Assembly: GCA_035361075.1 (NCBI GenBank)
Contig: DAOSBX010000043.1
Location: forward strand, 1-26,009
Reading direction: 5' to 3'
DNA length: 26,009 nucleotides
Source: Candidatus Hydrogenedens sp.
GTDB lineage: Bacteria > Hydrogenedentota > Hydrogenedentia > Hydrogenedentales > Hydrogenedentaceae
Made by a program: the position numbers and the translations under genes. The notes under the pieces are model-generated. The model ran no database searches and was not told the DNA's origin. It worked only from the letters and a program-made list of their open reading frames with translations. Each line of letters opens with the position of its first letter. The first letter of the stretch is position 1. Below are positions 16,167 to 24,366 of this stretch, piece by piece.

Positions 16167-16910
16167 TTAGCTGGGTTTTATTTTGCCGAGATTGAGAATT
16201 GATGCGGGTGGTATTTTAACGTCTTTGATTTCCAATATCATTCCGCGTTCGGTTTTGATTCGTAGGTTATACATCCCAGCAGGAACGGGTTTGAATTGTA
16301 TGTTCCCCGCTTCATCTGTGTGTGCATCGCAGGGCCACCATGGTCCCAATTTGGGATGAAACATCATCAGTCCTACATTTTCATTTGAAATAGGTTGGTC
16401 GTCTTTATCAAGCAACTGGAATTCAACAGTGCTTGCCTCCAGCATCAGGATTTGCATATCTTCGAGGTAATCGGCGTCTGTTGGCGGAATCTCAAAATAG
16501 TTATTCGGAAAATAATGTAGGATAGGGTCCCATGCTCGGATAAAAACGCCTTTGTTTTTAGGTATTGTAATAGTACTAACTCCATCTGGTCCGCTTAAAT
16601 TTCCGCGAGCAATAGGTTCGTCAAAAGCATTTGGCTTTTCTGTTGCAATACCTGCCATTTTTTCCAAAGGTTTGCCAGTGCTGTCAATAATGGTGATTTT
16701 CCCGATAACCCATGGACTGGGAGTTGTTGATGTCGGGGGTTCTGATATAGTATGTTCAGGGGTTTGTTGAGGAGTAGAGGTTGTAGATATTTTTTCTGAT
16801 TGAGCCGATGTAGGCTGTGGTTCTGTGCTTTTTTGACTGCATGAATTGAATAACAAAAACAAAAAAATGAGCGGAAGGATTATTGTGTATTTATTCTGTT
16901 GTTGTGTCAT
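16167..16910 (-). CDS. Lipoprotein with carboxypeptidase-regulatory-like beta domain
   Basis: A 247-aa predicted lipoprotein: hydrophobic signal with a lipobox-like LFNSC, Cys at 24, followed by a Ser/Thr/Pro/Gln-rich linker (~25-67). The rest (~68-247) is beta-rich, with repeated patterns of the type transthyretin-like or carboxypeptidase-regulatory folds show (GKITIIDSTGKPL, DEAGNIQFKPVPAGMYNLRI). The lipobox is atypical (Phe at -3, Asn at -2). Its ATG lies 20 bp inside the 3' end of the ABC transporter gene, so it is translationally coupled and may serve the same envelope process; that partnership is inferred. No enzymatic motif is visible. Confidence 0.75.
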   Translation of the reverse strand: MTQQQNKYTIILPLIFLFLLFNSCSQKSTEPQPTSAQSEKISTTSTPQQTPEHTISEPPTSTTPSPWVIGKITIIDSTGKPLEKMAGIATEKPNAFDEPIARGNLSGPDGVSTITIPKNKGVFIRAWDPILHYFPNNYFEIPPTDADYLEDMQILMLEASTVEFQLLDKDDQPISNENVGLMMFHPKLGPWWPCDAHTDEAGNIQFKPVPAGMYNLRIKTERGMILEIKDVKIPPASILNLGKIKPS

Positions 16911-18873
16911 AAGTGCTACGAAATTGATGTTGATAAAGTTGATAATAAATTCCTTGTTGTTTTAATAGTTGTTCGTGTGAACCCTGTTCCACAATTTTTC
17001 CATGGTCTAAAACTAAAATTCGGTCTGCGTTCATGATGGTCGAGAGCCGATGAGCGATGATAATACTTGTTCGCCCTTTTAAGAAGGTAGTTAGGGCTTC
17101 TTGTATATATTTTTCGCTTTCGGAATCTAAGTTAGATGTTGCTTCATCAAGAAGTAGCAACTCTGGATTTTTTAGAATGGCACGTGCCAAGGCGAGCCGT
17201 TGTCTCTGTCCGCCAGAAAGTAATTGTCCAAACTCACCTAAATTGCTGTCTAATCCATTGGGCATTTGAGAGACGAATTCCTGTGCGTGTGCCATGATGA
17301 GAGCTTGCTCGATTTGTTCATCTGTAATGTTGGTATTTCCCCCAGTAAGGTTATCGCGAACCGAGCCTGAAAAAAGGATTGTCTCTTGTGTAACAATCGC
17401 TATTTGCCGTCTTAGACTTTCCAATGTGGCTTTGCGAATGTCTATGTCGTCAAAGTAAATGGCACCTTGTTTAACATCATAAAACCGAGGGATAAGTTTT
17501 ACAATAGTAGTTTTGCCTGAGCCACTGGGACCGACTAACGCAACCTTTTCTCCACGTTGGATTGAGAAGTTTAAGTTGTCCAGGACAAACTTTTTACCGT
17601 CATAGGAAAAAGAAACATTTTCGAATCGTATTTCTTTGGATAAAGGTTTTAACGGAACTGCTTGTGGGTCATCCTGAATATCTGGTTGAAGGTCTAAATA
17701 TTCAAAAACGCGTTCTGCACTGGCAACACTGGTTTGTATCATGTTGTTTACTGTAGATAATTTGCGGACAGGGTCAAGAATCATAGCGAGGGCAAGATAT
17801 ACCTGCAATAAATCGCCCATATCTAACCGATAGTTAATGACACGATATCCACTAAATAGAATGAAACCAGAGAAACCGACCACGAGGATAAATTCTGTAA
17901 TGGGTTCCGTAGCAGAATCTGCTTTGACCATTTTCCTTAAAAATTTGCGTAGTCGCGATGCCTCAATATCATATCGTTGTTTCAAAAAATTTTCCATTTG
18001 GAAGCCTTTAATGATAAGAATCCCTCGTGTTGTCTCATTAATAATTGAGGCGAGGTCTGCGACCTTCATCAAGGAACGCCGAACACTTTTACGGACATAT
18101 AACCCTAACTGAATTAAGGCATAACCTAATGGAGGTAAAACACATATCCCGACGAGGGTTAACCATGGGTCTACACTGATGGCTACGATAAGAAATGTCA
18201 ATGCTTTGAAAGGTTCTCGGAGTACTTTGATAAAGGCATTGGACAAGCCACGATTGACCATGAATATGTCATTGCTGAAACGGGCTACTACGTCCCCTGA
18301 TGAATGGGATTCAAAGAAACCTAATGATTGAGTCATTATATTCTGGTACATCTTTTTGGATAAATCAACGGAAACGAAAGCACCTACGGAACCTGCAGAA
18401 TATTCCTGAAAGAAACGAGCACAACCACTAATAAATGTGAGCACAATCACGATAACAATCGCAATAGATAGAGCAAATAATTTGCGAGCCCTCATTTTAT
18501 CTACGAGTTGGAGGAAGGTTTTATCCCATTCTGCTGGTGAGGTATTGAACCATTTATGAATATTCGTGTCCCATTTTTGAATATCCTTCGCATACTTTAT
18601 AGCAGGGTCTTCTTCGGGATGAAAGAAACTCTCATTTTGAGATTCTTTTGGCTGATATAACGTTAGTTTTACAGCGGTGCCTAAACTTACTATCATTGTT
18701 CCAAACGAAAAAGCAATAACCAGAGAGAGAGCAATGGCTAAAAGGAGCCGAGATTTATACACCAATGCATATCGGAGGAGGCGAAGATATACCTTCCATC
18801 CGGAACTTGAACCTTTATGTTCCGGTAGAAGAGAGTTTGTTACAGGTTCTGTATGTATTGGTAAAAGTTCCAT
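16891..18873 (-). CDS. MsbA-like ABC transporter, fused permease and ATPase
   Basis: A 660-aa half-transporter of the lipid/multidrug exporter type (MsbA, BmrA). The six-span membrane domain starts with a span at ~39-61. The nucleotide-binding domain has Walker A GPSGSGKT (448-455), Q-loop VTQET, signature LSGGQRQR (~551), Walker B LLLLDEATSNLD (D576, E577) and the switch His in IIAHRLST. It is longer than typical MsbA (~580 aa) because of a ~35-residue N-terminal tail and an enlarged loop of about 65 residues between spans 1 and 2, rich in Lys, Asp and Trp, lying outside the membrane. Substrate is probably a lipid or lipid-linked glycan (inferred). It follows the flavoprotein gene after 30 bp and overlaps the lipoprotein gene. 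No clear ribosome site. Confidence 0.88.
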   Translation of the reverse strand: MELLPIHTEPVTNSLLPEHKGSSSGWKVYLRLLRYALVYKSRLLLAIALSLVIAFSFGTMIVSLGTAVKLTLYQPKESQNESFFHPEEDPAIKYAKDIQKWDTNIHKWFNTSPAEWDKTFLQLVDKMRARKLFALSIAIVIVIVLTFISGCARFFQEYSAGSVGAFVSVDLSKKMYQNIMTQSLGFFESHSSGDVVARFSNDIFMVNRGLSNAFIKVLREPFKALTFLIVAISVDPWLTLVGICVLPPLGYALIQLGLYVRKSVRRSLMKVADLASIINETTRGILIIKGFQMENFLKQRYDIEASRLRKFLRKMVKADSATEPITEFILVVGFSGFILFSGYRVINYRLDMGDLLQVYLALAMILDPVRKLSTVNNMIQTSVASAERVFEYLDLQPDIQDDPQAVPLKPLSKEIRFENVSFSYDGKKFVLDNLNFSIQRGEKVALVGPSGSGKTTIVKLIPRFYDVKQGAIYFDDIDIRKATLESLRRQIAIVTQETILFSGSVRDNLTGGNTNITDEQIEQALIMAHAQEFVSQMPNGLDSNLGEFGQLLSGGQRQRLALARAILKNPELLLLDEATSNLDSESEKYIQEALTTFLKGRTSIIIAHRLSTIMNADRILVLDHGKIVEQGSHEQLLKQQGIYYQLYQHQFRSTYDTTTE

Positions 18874-18903
18874 AAAATAGTAGTAAGCGGATAAAGGATA
18901 GTG

Positions 18904-19890
18904 TTAGTTACTCCTAATGGCTATTTTATTCAGTTTTTCAAGGATGTGTTCTGCTTGTGTCATTATATCGTTAATAATTTCTGCTATACTTTTAATTTCA
19001 TATATTCGACCAACAACCTGACCACAAGCAATACATCCACGATTTACGTCTCCGCTGAGATAGGCTTCTTTTCCTACTTTACCAGAGATAACGGGGAGGA
19101 GTTCTTCAAGAGTTGCCCCTGCTTTTTCCATAGTTGCAACAGTTAATGCTGCTTCATTTTTTATGATTCGAGCTGGATTCCGAATAGAACGTTCAACCAC
19201 TATAGTATCGGTCTCTTGTGCTTGAACAAGCCACCGTTTGAAATTCTCATGCATAGGAGATTCTTTTGAAGCCATGAATCGTGTTCCCATAAGGATAGCA
19301 TCCGCACCTAAACATAAAGCGGAGATAAGTCCTTTGCCATCGCAAAATCCGCCTGCTGCAACAACAGGAATTGAGACAGACTCGGCGGTTTTCGGTAATG
19401 CTATTAATGTTGGCACATCGTCCATTCCTGGATGTCCGCCACATTCGAAACCAACAATAGTGACAGCATCAACGCCAACCCGCTCTGCTTTCTGGGCAAA
19501 ACGTACTGCTGGAACTTTGTGAATAACTTTCACTCCTGCGGATTTTAGTTTTGGCAGATACGGTTCTGGGTTTCTTCCAGCGGTTTCGACAACAGGAATT
19601 CCCTCTTCACAAACAACATCGACATAAGCTTCGGTCATATCGTTTGGCATAATTACTGGAAGCATGGAAATATTGACCCCGAACGGTTTATCGGTCATGT
19701 CTCGTGTTCTTTTTATTTCGGCTCGTAGTTCTTCACCTGTAGGGAAAGAAACTGCAGTGATAAAACCTAATCCGCCTGCGTTGGAAACGGCGGATACCAT
19801 TTCCGCTTTGGCTAACCACTGTAAGCCTCCCATCAGGATAGGGTATTTAATGCCTAACATTTTTGTGATTCGTGTTTCGAATGTGAACAT
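18904..19890 (-). CDS. Nitronate monooxygenase / FabK-like FMN enzyme
   Basis: A 328-aa TIM-barrel flavoprotein of the nitronate monooxygenase / enoyl-ACP reductase II (FabK) superfamily. Evidence: the N-terminal PILMGGLQWLAKAEMVSAVSNAGGLGFI, GVNISMLP, the catalytic histidine in GFECGGHPG (H153), and the FMN phosphate-binding AAGGFCDGKGL and GADAILMGTRF. Length is typical of both branches. The absence of fatty acid genes nearby leaves the choice open: nitronate detoxification or enoyl-ACP reduction. First gene of a probable three-gene unit with the ABC transporter and lipoprotein. AGGAAA is 7-8 nt before the ATG. Confidence 0.87.
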   Translation of the reverse strand: MFTFETRITKMLGIKYPILMGGLQWLAKAEMVSAVSNAGGLGFITAVSFPTGEELRAEIKRTRDMTDKPFGVNISMLPVIMPNDMTEAYVDVVCEEGIPVVETAGRNPEPYLPKLKSAGVKVIHKVPAVRFAQKAERVGVDAVTIVGFECGGHPGMDDVPTLIALPKTAESVSIPVVAAGGFCDGKGLISALCLGADAILMGTRFMASKESPMHENFKRWLVQAQETDTIVVERSIRNPARIIKNEAALTVATMEKAGATLEELLPVISGKVGKEAYLSGDVNRGCIACGQVVGRIYEIKSIAEIINDIMTQAEHILEKLNKIAIRSN

Positions 19891-19916
19891 AGTTTTTTCC
19901 TATATTAATATTCAGA

Positions 19917-19925
19917 AGTATAACA
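19917..19925 (-). promoter_or_regulatory. Extended -10 promoter of the flavoprotein-ABC-lipoprotein unit
   Basis: Minus-strand TGTTATACT, an extended -10 (TGn plus TATACT), 26 bp before the start codon at 19890. A CTGAAA hexamer lies upstream at a short 14-bp spacing, so the extended -10 would carry most of the recognition. It sits in the 80-bp gap after dnaX. Confidence 0.4.
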
Positions 19926-19970
19926 TAAAATTATTTTTTCAGGAGTGATAGCTCCATTTTAAAAACATAC

Positions 19971-21836
19971 TTAATCTGGTTCTTCTTCAAATGTTTCATC
20001 TTCTATATGTTTTTTAACAAATGTAGTTGTATCTTGTTCTGTTTCTGTTTTTTCTTCGGTAACCTTTACGATTCTGCCTTGGAAATGCTCTAACAAATCG
20101 TTAATCTGCGGTTTCTTTCTGAGTTCATGTGCAAGTTCAGGGGATACTAAATCTTTGAAATGTGTTTTCCGTTGAGATGAGGTTTTTTGGGTAGTTATTT
20201 TTGATGATTGTTGAACCACCTGTATTTCGTTTGTAGAATATCGCAGGTTATTCATTATTTTCATTATCATTTGTTGTGTTGATTCTTTATTAAGAATGGA
20301 GATGGCGGATGTATCTGATGGGTCTACATATATGGTAGTTGTTTTTGTGGCTTTATGATAAGTTATATGTATTTTACCTAATCCAAATCGGAGGTCTGAA
20401 CTTTCTTTTGCTATTTCAAAAAGGACCTTTGGAGTGATTTCTTCTGTAGCAGATACTTTTTCCGCTTTCGTTTCTGCTTGGGTTTGATGGTCTATGTTTG
20501 TTTCTGCTTTCGTTTTTGGAATTTTTGGGGGAGGGTTTAATTTTTCTGAATCCGCAGTTTTCGGTATAGATTCCGTAATTACTGGTTTATCTAACGTTTT
20601 TTTTTCCGACGCCTTTGTAATTTTGTAGTCCTGTGTCGGTTTTTCCTGGACAGAGCGGGGTGTGTATGGATATTTTAATGAATCCTCAATCTGTATAAGT
20701 TTTTCGAGAATACTCTCAATAGACAGGTCGCTACCTACTTTGCAATTTTTAACGAAGAAAGCCTCTAAGGCGGTTCGATGTGATAATTGAGAAGTAAATG
20801 TCTGATTTAGGTTTGCTAATTGTTCTACAAAACGGATTAATTGGATAATGGAGAATCGTTCTGATTGTTCCTTTAAACGTTGGATGTCCTCTTCGGGTAG
20901 GAAAAGTTGATTAGGGTCTTGTGTCGTTTTTAATATTAATAAATTCCGTATATGTCGGATAAATTCTTCGACGAACTGAGCCAAATCTTTTCCTGAATTT
21001 GAAATTTCATCAATAATATTTAAAATCTTTAATATATCCTTTTCAAGAAGACTCTGTACTAACTGGTCAATTTTTTCTGCTTCAATCAAACCTAAAATAT
21101 CTTGAACATCTTTGTAGGTAATCTCTCCTTCACAATACGTCATGAGTTGGTCTAAAATACTCTCCGCGTCACGAACTCCGCCATCCGCAGAACGTGCAAT
21201 GGCATAGAGGGCTTCTTTTGTTGCTTTTCGTTTTTCTGCTTTGGTGATATGTTCCAGTAGGTTTACAATATCTGGCACAGCCACCCTTCGAAAATCATAT
21301 CGCTGACAGCGGGAAATAATTGTAGCGGGAATCTTATGTGCTTCAGTAGTTGCGAGAATAAAGATAGCATGAGAGGGAGGCTCTTCCAATGTTTTTAGTA
21401 AGGCATTAAACGCTGCAGACGAGAGTTGATGAACTTCATCGATAATATATACTTTGTATCGTGCATGAGCAGGTGCTAACCGAACCGCCTCGCGAATTTC
21501 ACGAATATTATCTACACTATTATTAGAAGCCCCGTCAATTTCCTGTACATCCAGATGGGTACCTCTTCCTATTTCTATACAATTGTCACACTTATCGCAT
21601 GGCTCTGGAATAGGTTTATCCGAACTCTGACAATTTAAAGCTTTTGCAAGGATACGAGCAGTTGTCGTTTTACCAATTCCACGCGAACCAATAAATAATA
21701 ATGCATGATGTATCCGCCCAGAAGAAACAGCATTTTTTAGTGTTCGGGTAATATGTTCCTGTCCAACGACCTCATCAAATTGTTGAGGTCTCCATTTTCG
21801 AGCAAGAACATGATATATATCATTCGGTTTCGGCAT
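19971..21836 (-). CDS. dnaX: DNA polymerase III subunit gamma/tau
   Basis: A 621-aa clamp-loader ATPase. From the chosen start: YHVLARKWRPQQFDEVVGQ (8-26), Walker A GSRGIGKT (50-57), the four zinc cysteines C69, C80, C83, C86, DEVH at 133-136 and sensor 1 ATTEAHKIPATIISRCQR. A Lys/Glu/Thr-rich linker (about 400-500) leads to a tau-type C-terminal region. A longer in-frame start at 21908 exists but would lie inside the SRP RNA and adds 24 residues unlike the family; the ATG at 21836 has AGGGA 7 nt upstream and gives the usual N-terminus, so it is preferred. It starts 28 bp after the SRP RNA. SRP RNA next to dnaX also occurs in Bacillus subtilis. Confidence 0.95.
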   Translation of the reverse strand: MPKPNDIYHVLARKWRPQQFDEVVGQEHITRTLKNAVSSGRIHHALLFIGSRGIGKTTTARILAKALNCQSSDKPIPEPCDKCDNCIEIGRGTHLDVQEIDGASNNSVDNIREIREAVRLAPAHARYKVYIIDEVHQLSSAAFNALLKTLEEPPSHAIFILATTEAHKIPATIISRCQRYDFRRVAVPDIVNLLEHITKAEKRKATKEALYAIARSADGGVRDAESILDQLMTYCEGEITYKDVQDILGLIEAEKIDQLVQSLLEKDILKILNIIDEISNSGKDLAQFVEEFIRHIRNLLILKTTQDPNQLFLPEEDIQRLKEQSERFSIIQLIRFVEQLANLNQTFTSQLSHRTALEAFFVKNCKVGSDLSIESILEKLIQIEDSLKYPYTPRSVQEKPTQDYKITKASEKKTLDKPVITESIPKTADSEKLNPPPKIPKTKAETNIDHQTQAETKAEKVSATEEITPKVLFEIAKESSDLRFGLGKIHITYHKATKTTTIYVDPSDTSAISILNKESTQQMIMKIMNNLRYSTNEIQVVQQSSKITTQKTSSQRKTHFKDLVSPELAHELRKKPQINDLLEHFQGRIVKVTEEKTETEQDTTTFVKKHIEDETFEEEPD

Positions 21837-21843
21837 AAATATA

Positions 21844-21848
21844 TCCCT
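21844..21848 (-). promoter_or_regulatory. Ribosome binding site deciding the dnaX start
   Basis: AGGGA on the minus strand with a 7-nt spacer to the ATG at 21836. It lies between the end of the SRP RNA and dnaX and supports the shorter start over the in-frame codon at 21908. Confidence 0.6.
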
Positions 21849-21864
21849 GCCATTTATGTAAAAA

Positions 21865-22141
21865 GTGCTCGCGCACCCACCTTCGAACGATACGCCCAGA
21901 ACGGCCACGGAGCAGTTAGCTCGGGCCCGGCGACCCTACAGCACACAGACAGAATCAACTACGGCTGCTTCCTTCCGGACCTGACCGGGTTTGTTGCCTG
22001 CCTGTTGAGTAGGACCAAGCCGTCAACACCACTTACTCCGCGCCAGCTAAAGGACATACCGCCCTCGGGAGGGAATTCAGCCTCGCTAAAGCGGATTTGC
22101 GAGTTCAGGAACGCCGCTTCGTTCCCACCTAGCGCGAGCAC
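21865..22141 (-). ncRNA. ffs: Signal recognition particle RNA, large bacterial type
   Basis: On the minus strand the apical SRP motif GTCAGGTCCGGAAGGAAGCA is intact; it binds Ffh and FtsY in cotranslational targeting. The 5' part carries segments shared with the Bacillus SRP RNA: GTGCTAG-like opening followed by GGTGGG, GCAAATCCGCTTTAGC, and AGTAAGTGGTGTTGACG, which form the Alu-domain loops; GGGCCCGAGCTAACTGC lies on the 3' side. The ends pair perfectly over 10 bp (GTGCTCGCGC with GCGCGAGCAC), giving about 277 nt. Five T residues follow at once (21864-21860), so the terminal helix may also act as a terminator. The local GC content is much higher than the surroundings, as expected for a structured RNA. 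Exact ends are inferred from helix pairing. Confidence 0.95.
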
Positions 22142-22145
22142 TATT

Positions 22146-22174
22146 ATTATAACGATTTTCCAGCAAAAAGGCAA
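22146..22174 (-). promoter_or_regulatory. Promoter of the SRP RNA gene
   Basis: Minus-strand -35 TTGCCT (22174-22169) and a perfect -10 TATAAT (22151-22146) separated by 17 bp, ending 4 bp before the first base of the terminal SRP helix. The position gives a transcription start at or within a few bases of the RNA's 5' end. It lies between the radical SAM stop and the RNA; dnaX may be served by read-through. Confidence 0.8.
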
Positions 22175-22191
22175 CAAGAACATAGCCAAAA

Positions 22192-23751
22192 TTATTCTTC
22201 TAATTTTAGAACCCTGCGAAGATGCTGAATTGTAGGTAGGTGGCTTGCATTTAAGAACACAGGCAGGGCTTTGATTGTGCCCACTATTGAACGACGCTGG
22301 GAACGGTAAATCATTCGCAGAGCGGTAATTGGCATAAGTATTGTTTTTGTAATAATATCTAATCCAAAAATAATAGTTTTCAAAATTAGACTGTGTGGCT
22401 TTTTTTTAATTTTTTCAACGAGGGGTGTTATTATTCTGGGTGAAACAAAACAGGCAGAACGGATAAGACGGTTATCCTCTGTTCCCTTCCAATGAAAATA
22501 ATCCTCGTATACTATGGGATTTTCTTTTAATATCCCTTCTTCTATTGCTCTTTTTCTTAATTCAGTGCCAGGGTAAAATCGAAGTGAGAAAAACAATGGC
22601 ATGAACGGTCTCGGTGTCCGAGATAGGGTAAGAGCTGTATTCAATCTATCCTCTAATGTTTCAAATGGATTGTCTAAAATAATATCATAGTAGATGCCTA
22701 CAGGATATTCAGATACAATCTGTGCTGCTTTCAGGAAAGTCTCAGACTTGGTAGGTCGCTTATAAATCTCAATGCACGTTCGGTCACTTCCACTTTGCAA
22801 GCCCATATTGGCCCAGGTCATCCCTGCATCTACAAGAATAGACATGCGTTCATGCGATACCTCGCGAGCAGTGGTCTTTGCAATAAAAGGTAAACCGATA
22901 CGCTCTTTATATGCTTTACAAAATTCTTTAATATATTCCATATCTGAGGCAAAGAAGCAGTCGTCAGTTATATCAACATAAAAAATAGGGGGGCCTTCCT
23001 TCATTGCCAGTTCTAATTCTTGAATCACATGTTCCACACTGCGATGTCTCACAGGCCAGGTCCCATACAATTTACGTAGAAACCGATTACAACAATAGGC
23101 ACACCCATAAGGGCAACCCCGTGAAGTCATGATTTTATATACCTGCCCACGATACCTCTTATATCGCATCAGATGTTCAACCCGCACGGGCTCTATTTTA
23201 GTCCCTGTATCCACATAACTACGTTCAGGTATCTGCCTCAATGGAGGAAGGATATCCAGGTCTGTAATAAGTGGAGAAAGAGGGTTGGTTTGTAAAATTC
23301 CCTCCTTATCTATATAGGCGAGGTTATTAATTTTTTTCAATGCATCTTTATCAGCACCGCTTTTTACCGTTTCAAGAAATGCTTTTAGTGACAATTCTCC
23401 TTCACCAATACACACAAAATCTGCTATCTGTGCACAACGTTCAGGTTCCGTAGTCGCTTCAATTCCACCCCAAATAACATATGTTTCAGGCAGTACTTCA
23501 CGAACTATCTTTGTTATATCCGAAGCAACCTGGAAATCCTCTGCGGTTAGACTGATGCCGACTACTTTTGGATTTTCTTCTAATAGGAGTTGTTTTATAT
23601 GTTGATGTTGATTTCTGCTTGCATATTTTTTAAATACTGGGAAATATAAAAGGAGAGAGTCAAAGCCTTCCTGGCGAAGGTATAAATGTAATCCTTTTAA
23701 TCCTAATATATCGAGGTTTGGTTGTGCTGAAACTAATAATATATCTGTCAT
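22192..23751 (-). CDS. B12-binding-domain radical SAM protein
   Basis: A 519-aa protein. The N-terminal ~150 residues form a Rossmann-like cobalamin-binding domain (ILLVSAQPN, KVVGISLTAEDF, YVIWGGIEATTEPE, VCIGEGELSLK) without the DxHxxG motif, as in many members that bind B12 base-off. The radical SAM cluster CxxxCxxC is C213/C217/C220 (SRGCPYGCAYCCN). The barrel continues with YVDITDDCFF and ANMGLQSGSDRTC. The C-terminus (~450-500) is hydrophobic and basic (LILKTIIFGLDIITKTILMPI), perhaps a membrane-associating helix. This group includes methyltransferases and ring-forming enzymes; no substrate can be set. AAGGTGG precedes the ATG by about 8 nt. It lies upstream of the SRP RNA but that RNA has its own promoter. 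Confidence 0.85.
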   Translation of the reverse strand: MTDILLVSAQPNLDILGLKGLHLYLRQEGFDSLLLYFPVFKKYASRNQHQHIKQLLLEENPKVVGISLTAEDFQVASDITKIVREVLPETYVIWGGIEATTEPERCAQIADFVCIGEGELSLKAFLETVKSGADKDALKKINNLAYIDKEGILQTNPLSPLITDLDILPPLRQIPERSYVDTGTKIEPVRVEHLMRYKRYRGQVYKIMTSRGCPYGCAYCCNRFLRKLYGTWPVRHRSVEHVIQELELAMKEGPPIFYVDITDDCFFASDMEYIKEFCKAYKERIGLPFIAKTTAREVSHERMSILVDAGMTWANMGLQSGSDRTCIEIYKRPTKSETFLKAAQIVSEYPVGIYYDIILDNPFETLEDRLNTALTLSRTPRPFMPLFFSLRFYPGTELRKRAIEEGILKENPIVYEDYFHWKGTEDNRLIRSACFVSPRIITPLVEKIKKKPHSLILKTIIFGLDIITKTILMPITALRMIYRSQRRSIVGTIKALPVFLNASHLPTIQHLRRVLKLEE

Positions 23752-23956
23752 TTGTTTTTACCACCTTGTATATAACAAACGTATTAAAAAGAATATTCTG
23801 TATCCTGATTACATTTTTATTGATACGTTACAAACATAAGAAATATGGCACTTATTACAATAATTATACCTGTTTCAAGGTATTCAAATCGTTTTTAAAG
23901 AAAGGTATAAGTTCAATCATTTGTTATTTTAAAAAAGATTTTGCATTAAAGTAATA

Positions 23957-23962
23957 TATAAT
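23957..23962 (+). promoter_or_regulatory. Possible -10 box upstream of the PilZ gene
   Basis: Perfect TATAAT 27 bp before the ATG, in the 238-bp divergent spacer (23752-23989) between the radical SAM and PilZ genes. TTGCAT at 23941-23946 is too close to serve as its -35. No other gene-like content was found in that spacer. Confidence 0.35.
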
Positions 23963-23989
23963 AAAATAGTAGATTTTGGAGGAACTTTA

Positions 23990-24352
23990 ATGGTGCATAA
24001 TTTAAACCCTGAAGAACGTAGGAAATATCCCCGCAGTAAGCACGGGTTAAAACTTCCTATTGAATCAAAAGGACCGGGAATATTAAACCATGTGGATAAT
24101 ATCAGTGCAAATGGGGTTCTATGTCACACAGTTCAACCTATTCCACTGATGACGCGGATGCAAATCGTGGTAGAATTACCGAAACCATTTGAACACCGTA
24201 TTCAAGCAGAAGGTGTTGTTGTTCGCTGTATAAAAGAAGAACTCGGAGATGACCACTTTAAAGTAGGGATTGTGTTTACTCGAATCAATGAAAAGGACCA
24301 AGAGACAATTCGTGAATTCGTTGAAACGACTTTATCTAAAAAGGATGATTAG
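23990..24352 (+). CDS. PilZ domain protein, probable c-di-GMP receptor
   Basis: A 120-aa single-domain protein. Both c-di-GMP-binding motifs are present: RxxxR as R11-x3-R15 in ERRKYPR, and (D/N)xSxxG as N37-x-S39-x2-G42 in DNISANG. The remaining beta-barrel pattern (MTRMQIVVELP, AEGVVVRCIK, VGIVF) fits PilZ. Cytosolic, no membrane span. GGAGGA lies 6 nt before the ATG. The NAD kinase-like gene starts 14 bp downstream, so the two are probably cotranscribed. The output process (motility, secretion, polysaccharide) is not indicated by the neighbours. Confidence 0.9.
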   Translation: MVHNLNPEERRKYPRSKHGLKLPIESKGPGILNHVDNISANGVLCHTVQPIPLMTRMQIVVELPKPFEHRIQAEGVVVRCIKEELGDDHFKVGIVFTRINEKDQETIREFVETTLSKKDD

Positions 24353-24366
24353 GAAGAAGATGAATT

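Noticed and set aside
19935..19965. GGAG...CTCC hairpin after dnaX as a terminator
   Set aside because: The stem is only 4 bp and lies without a continuous U-run on the minus strand.
21837..21908. Longer dnaX start adding 24 residues
   Set aside because: It overlaps the SRP RNA, lacks a ribosome site and adds residues unlike the family N-terminus.
21753..22235. Open frames on both strands across the SRP RNA
   Set aside because: They lie in a structured RNA gene, have no ribosome sites and resemble no family; the RNA motifs and terminal helix explain the sequence.
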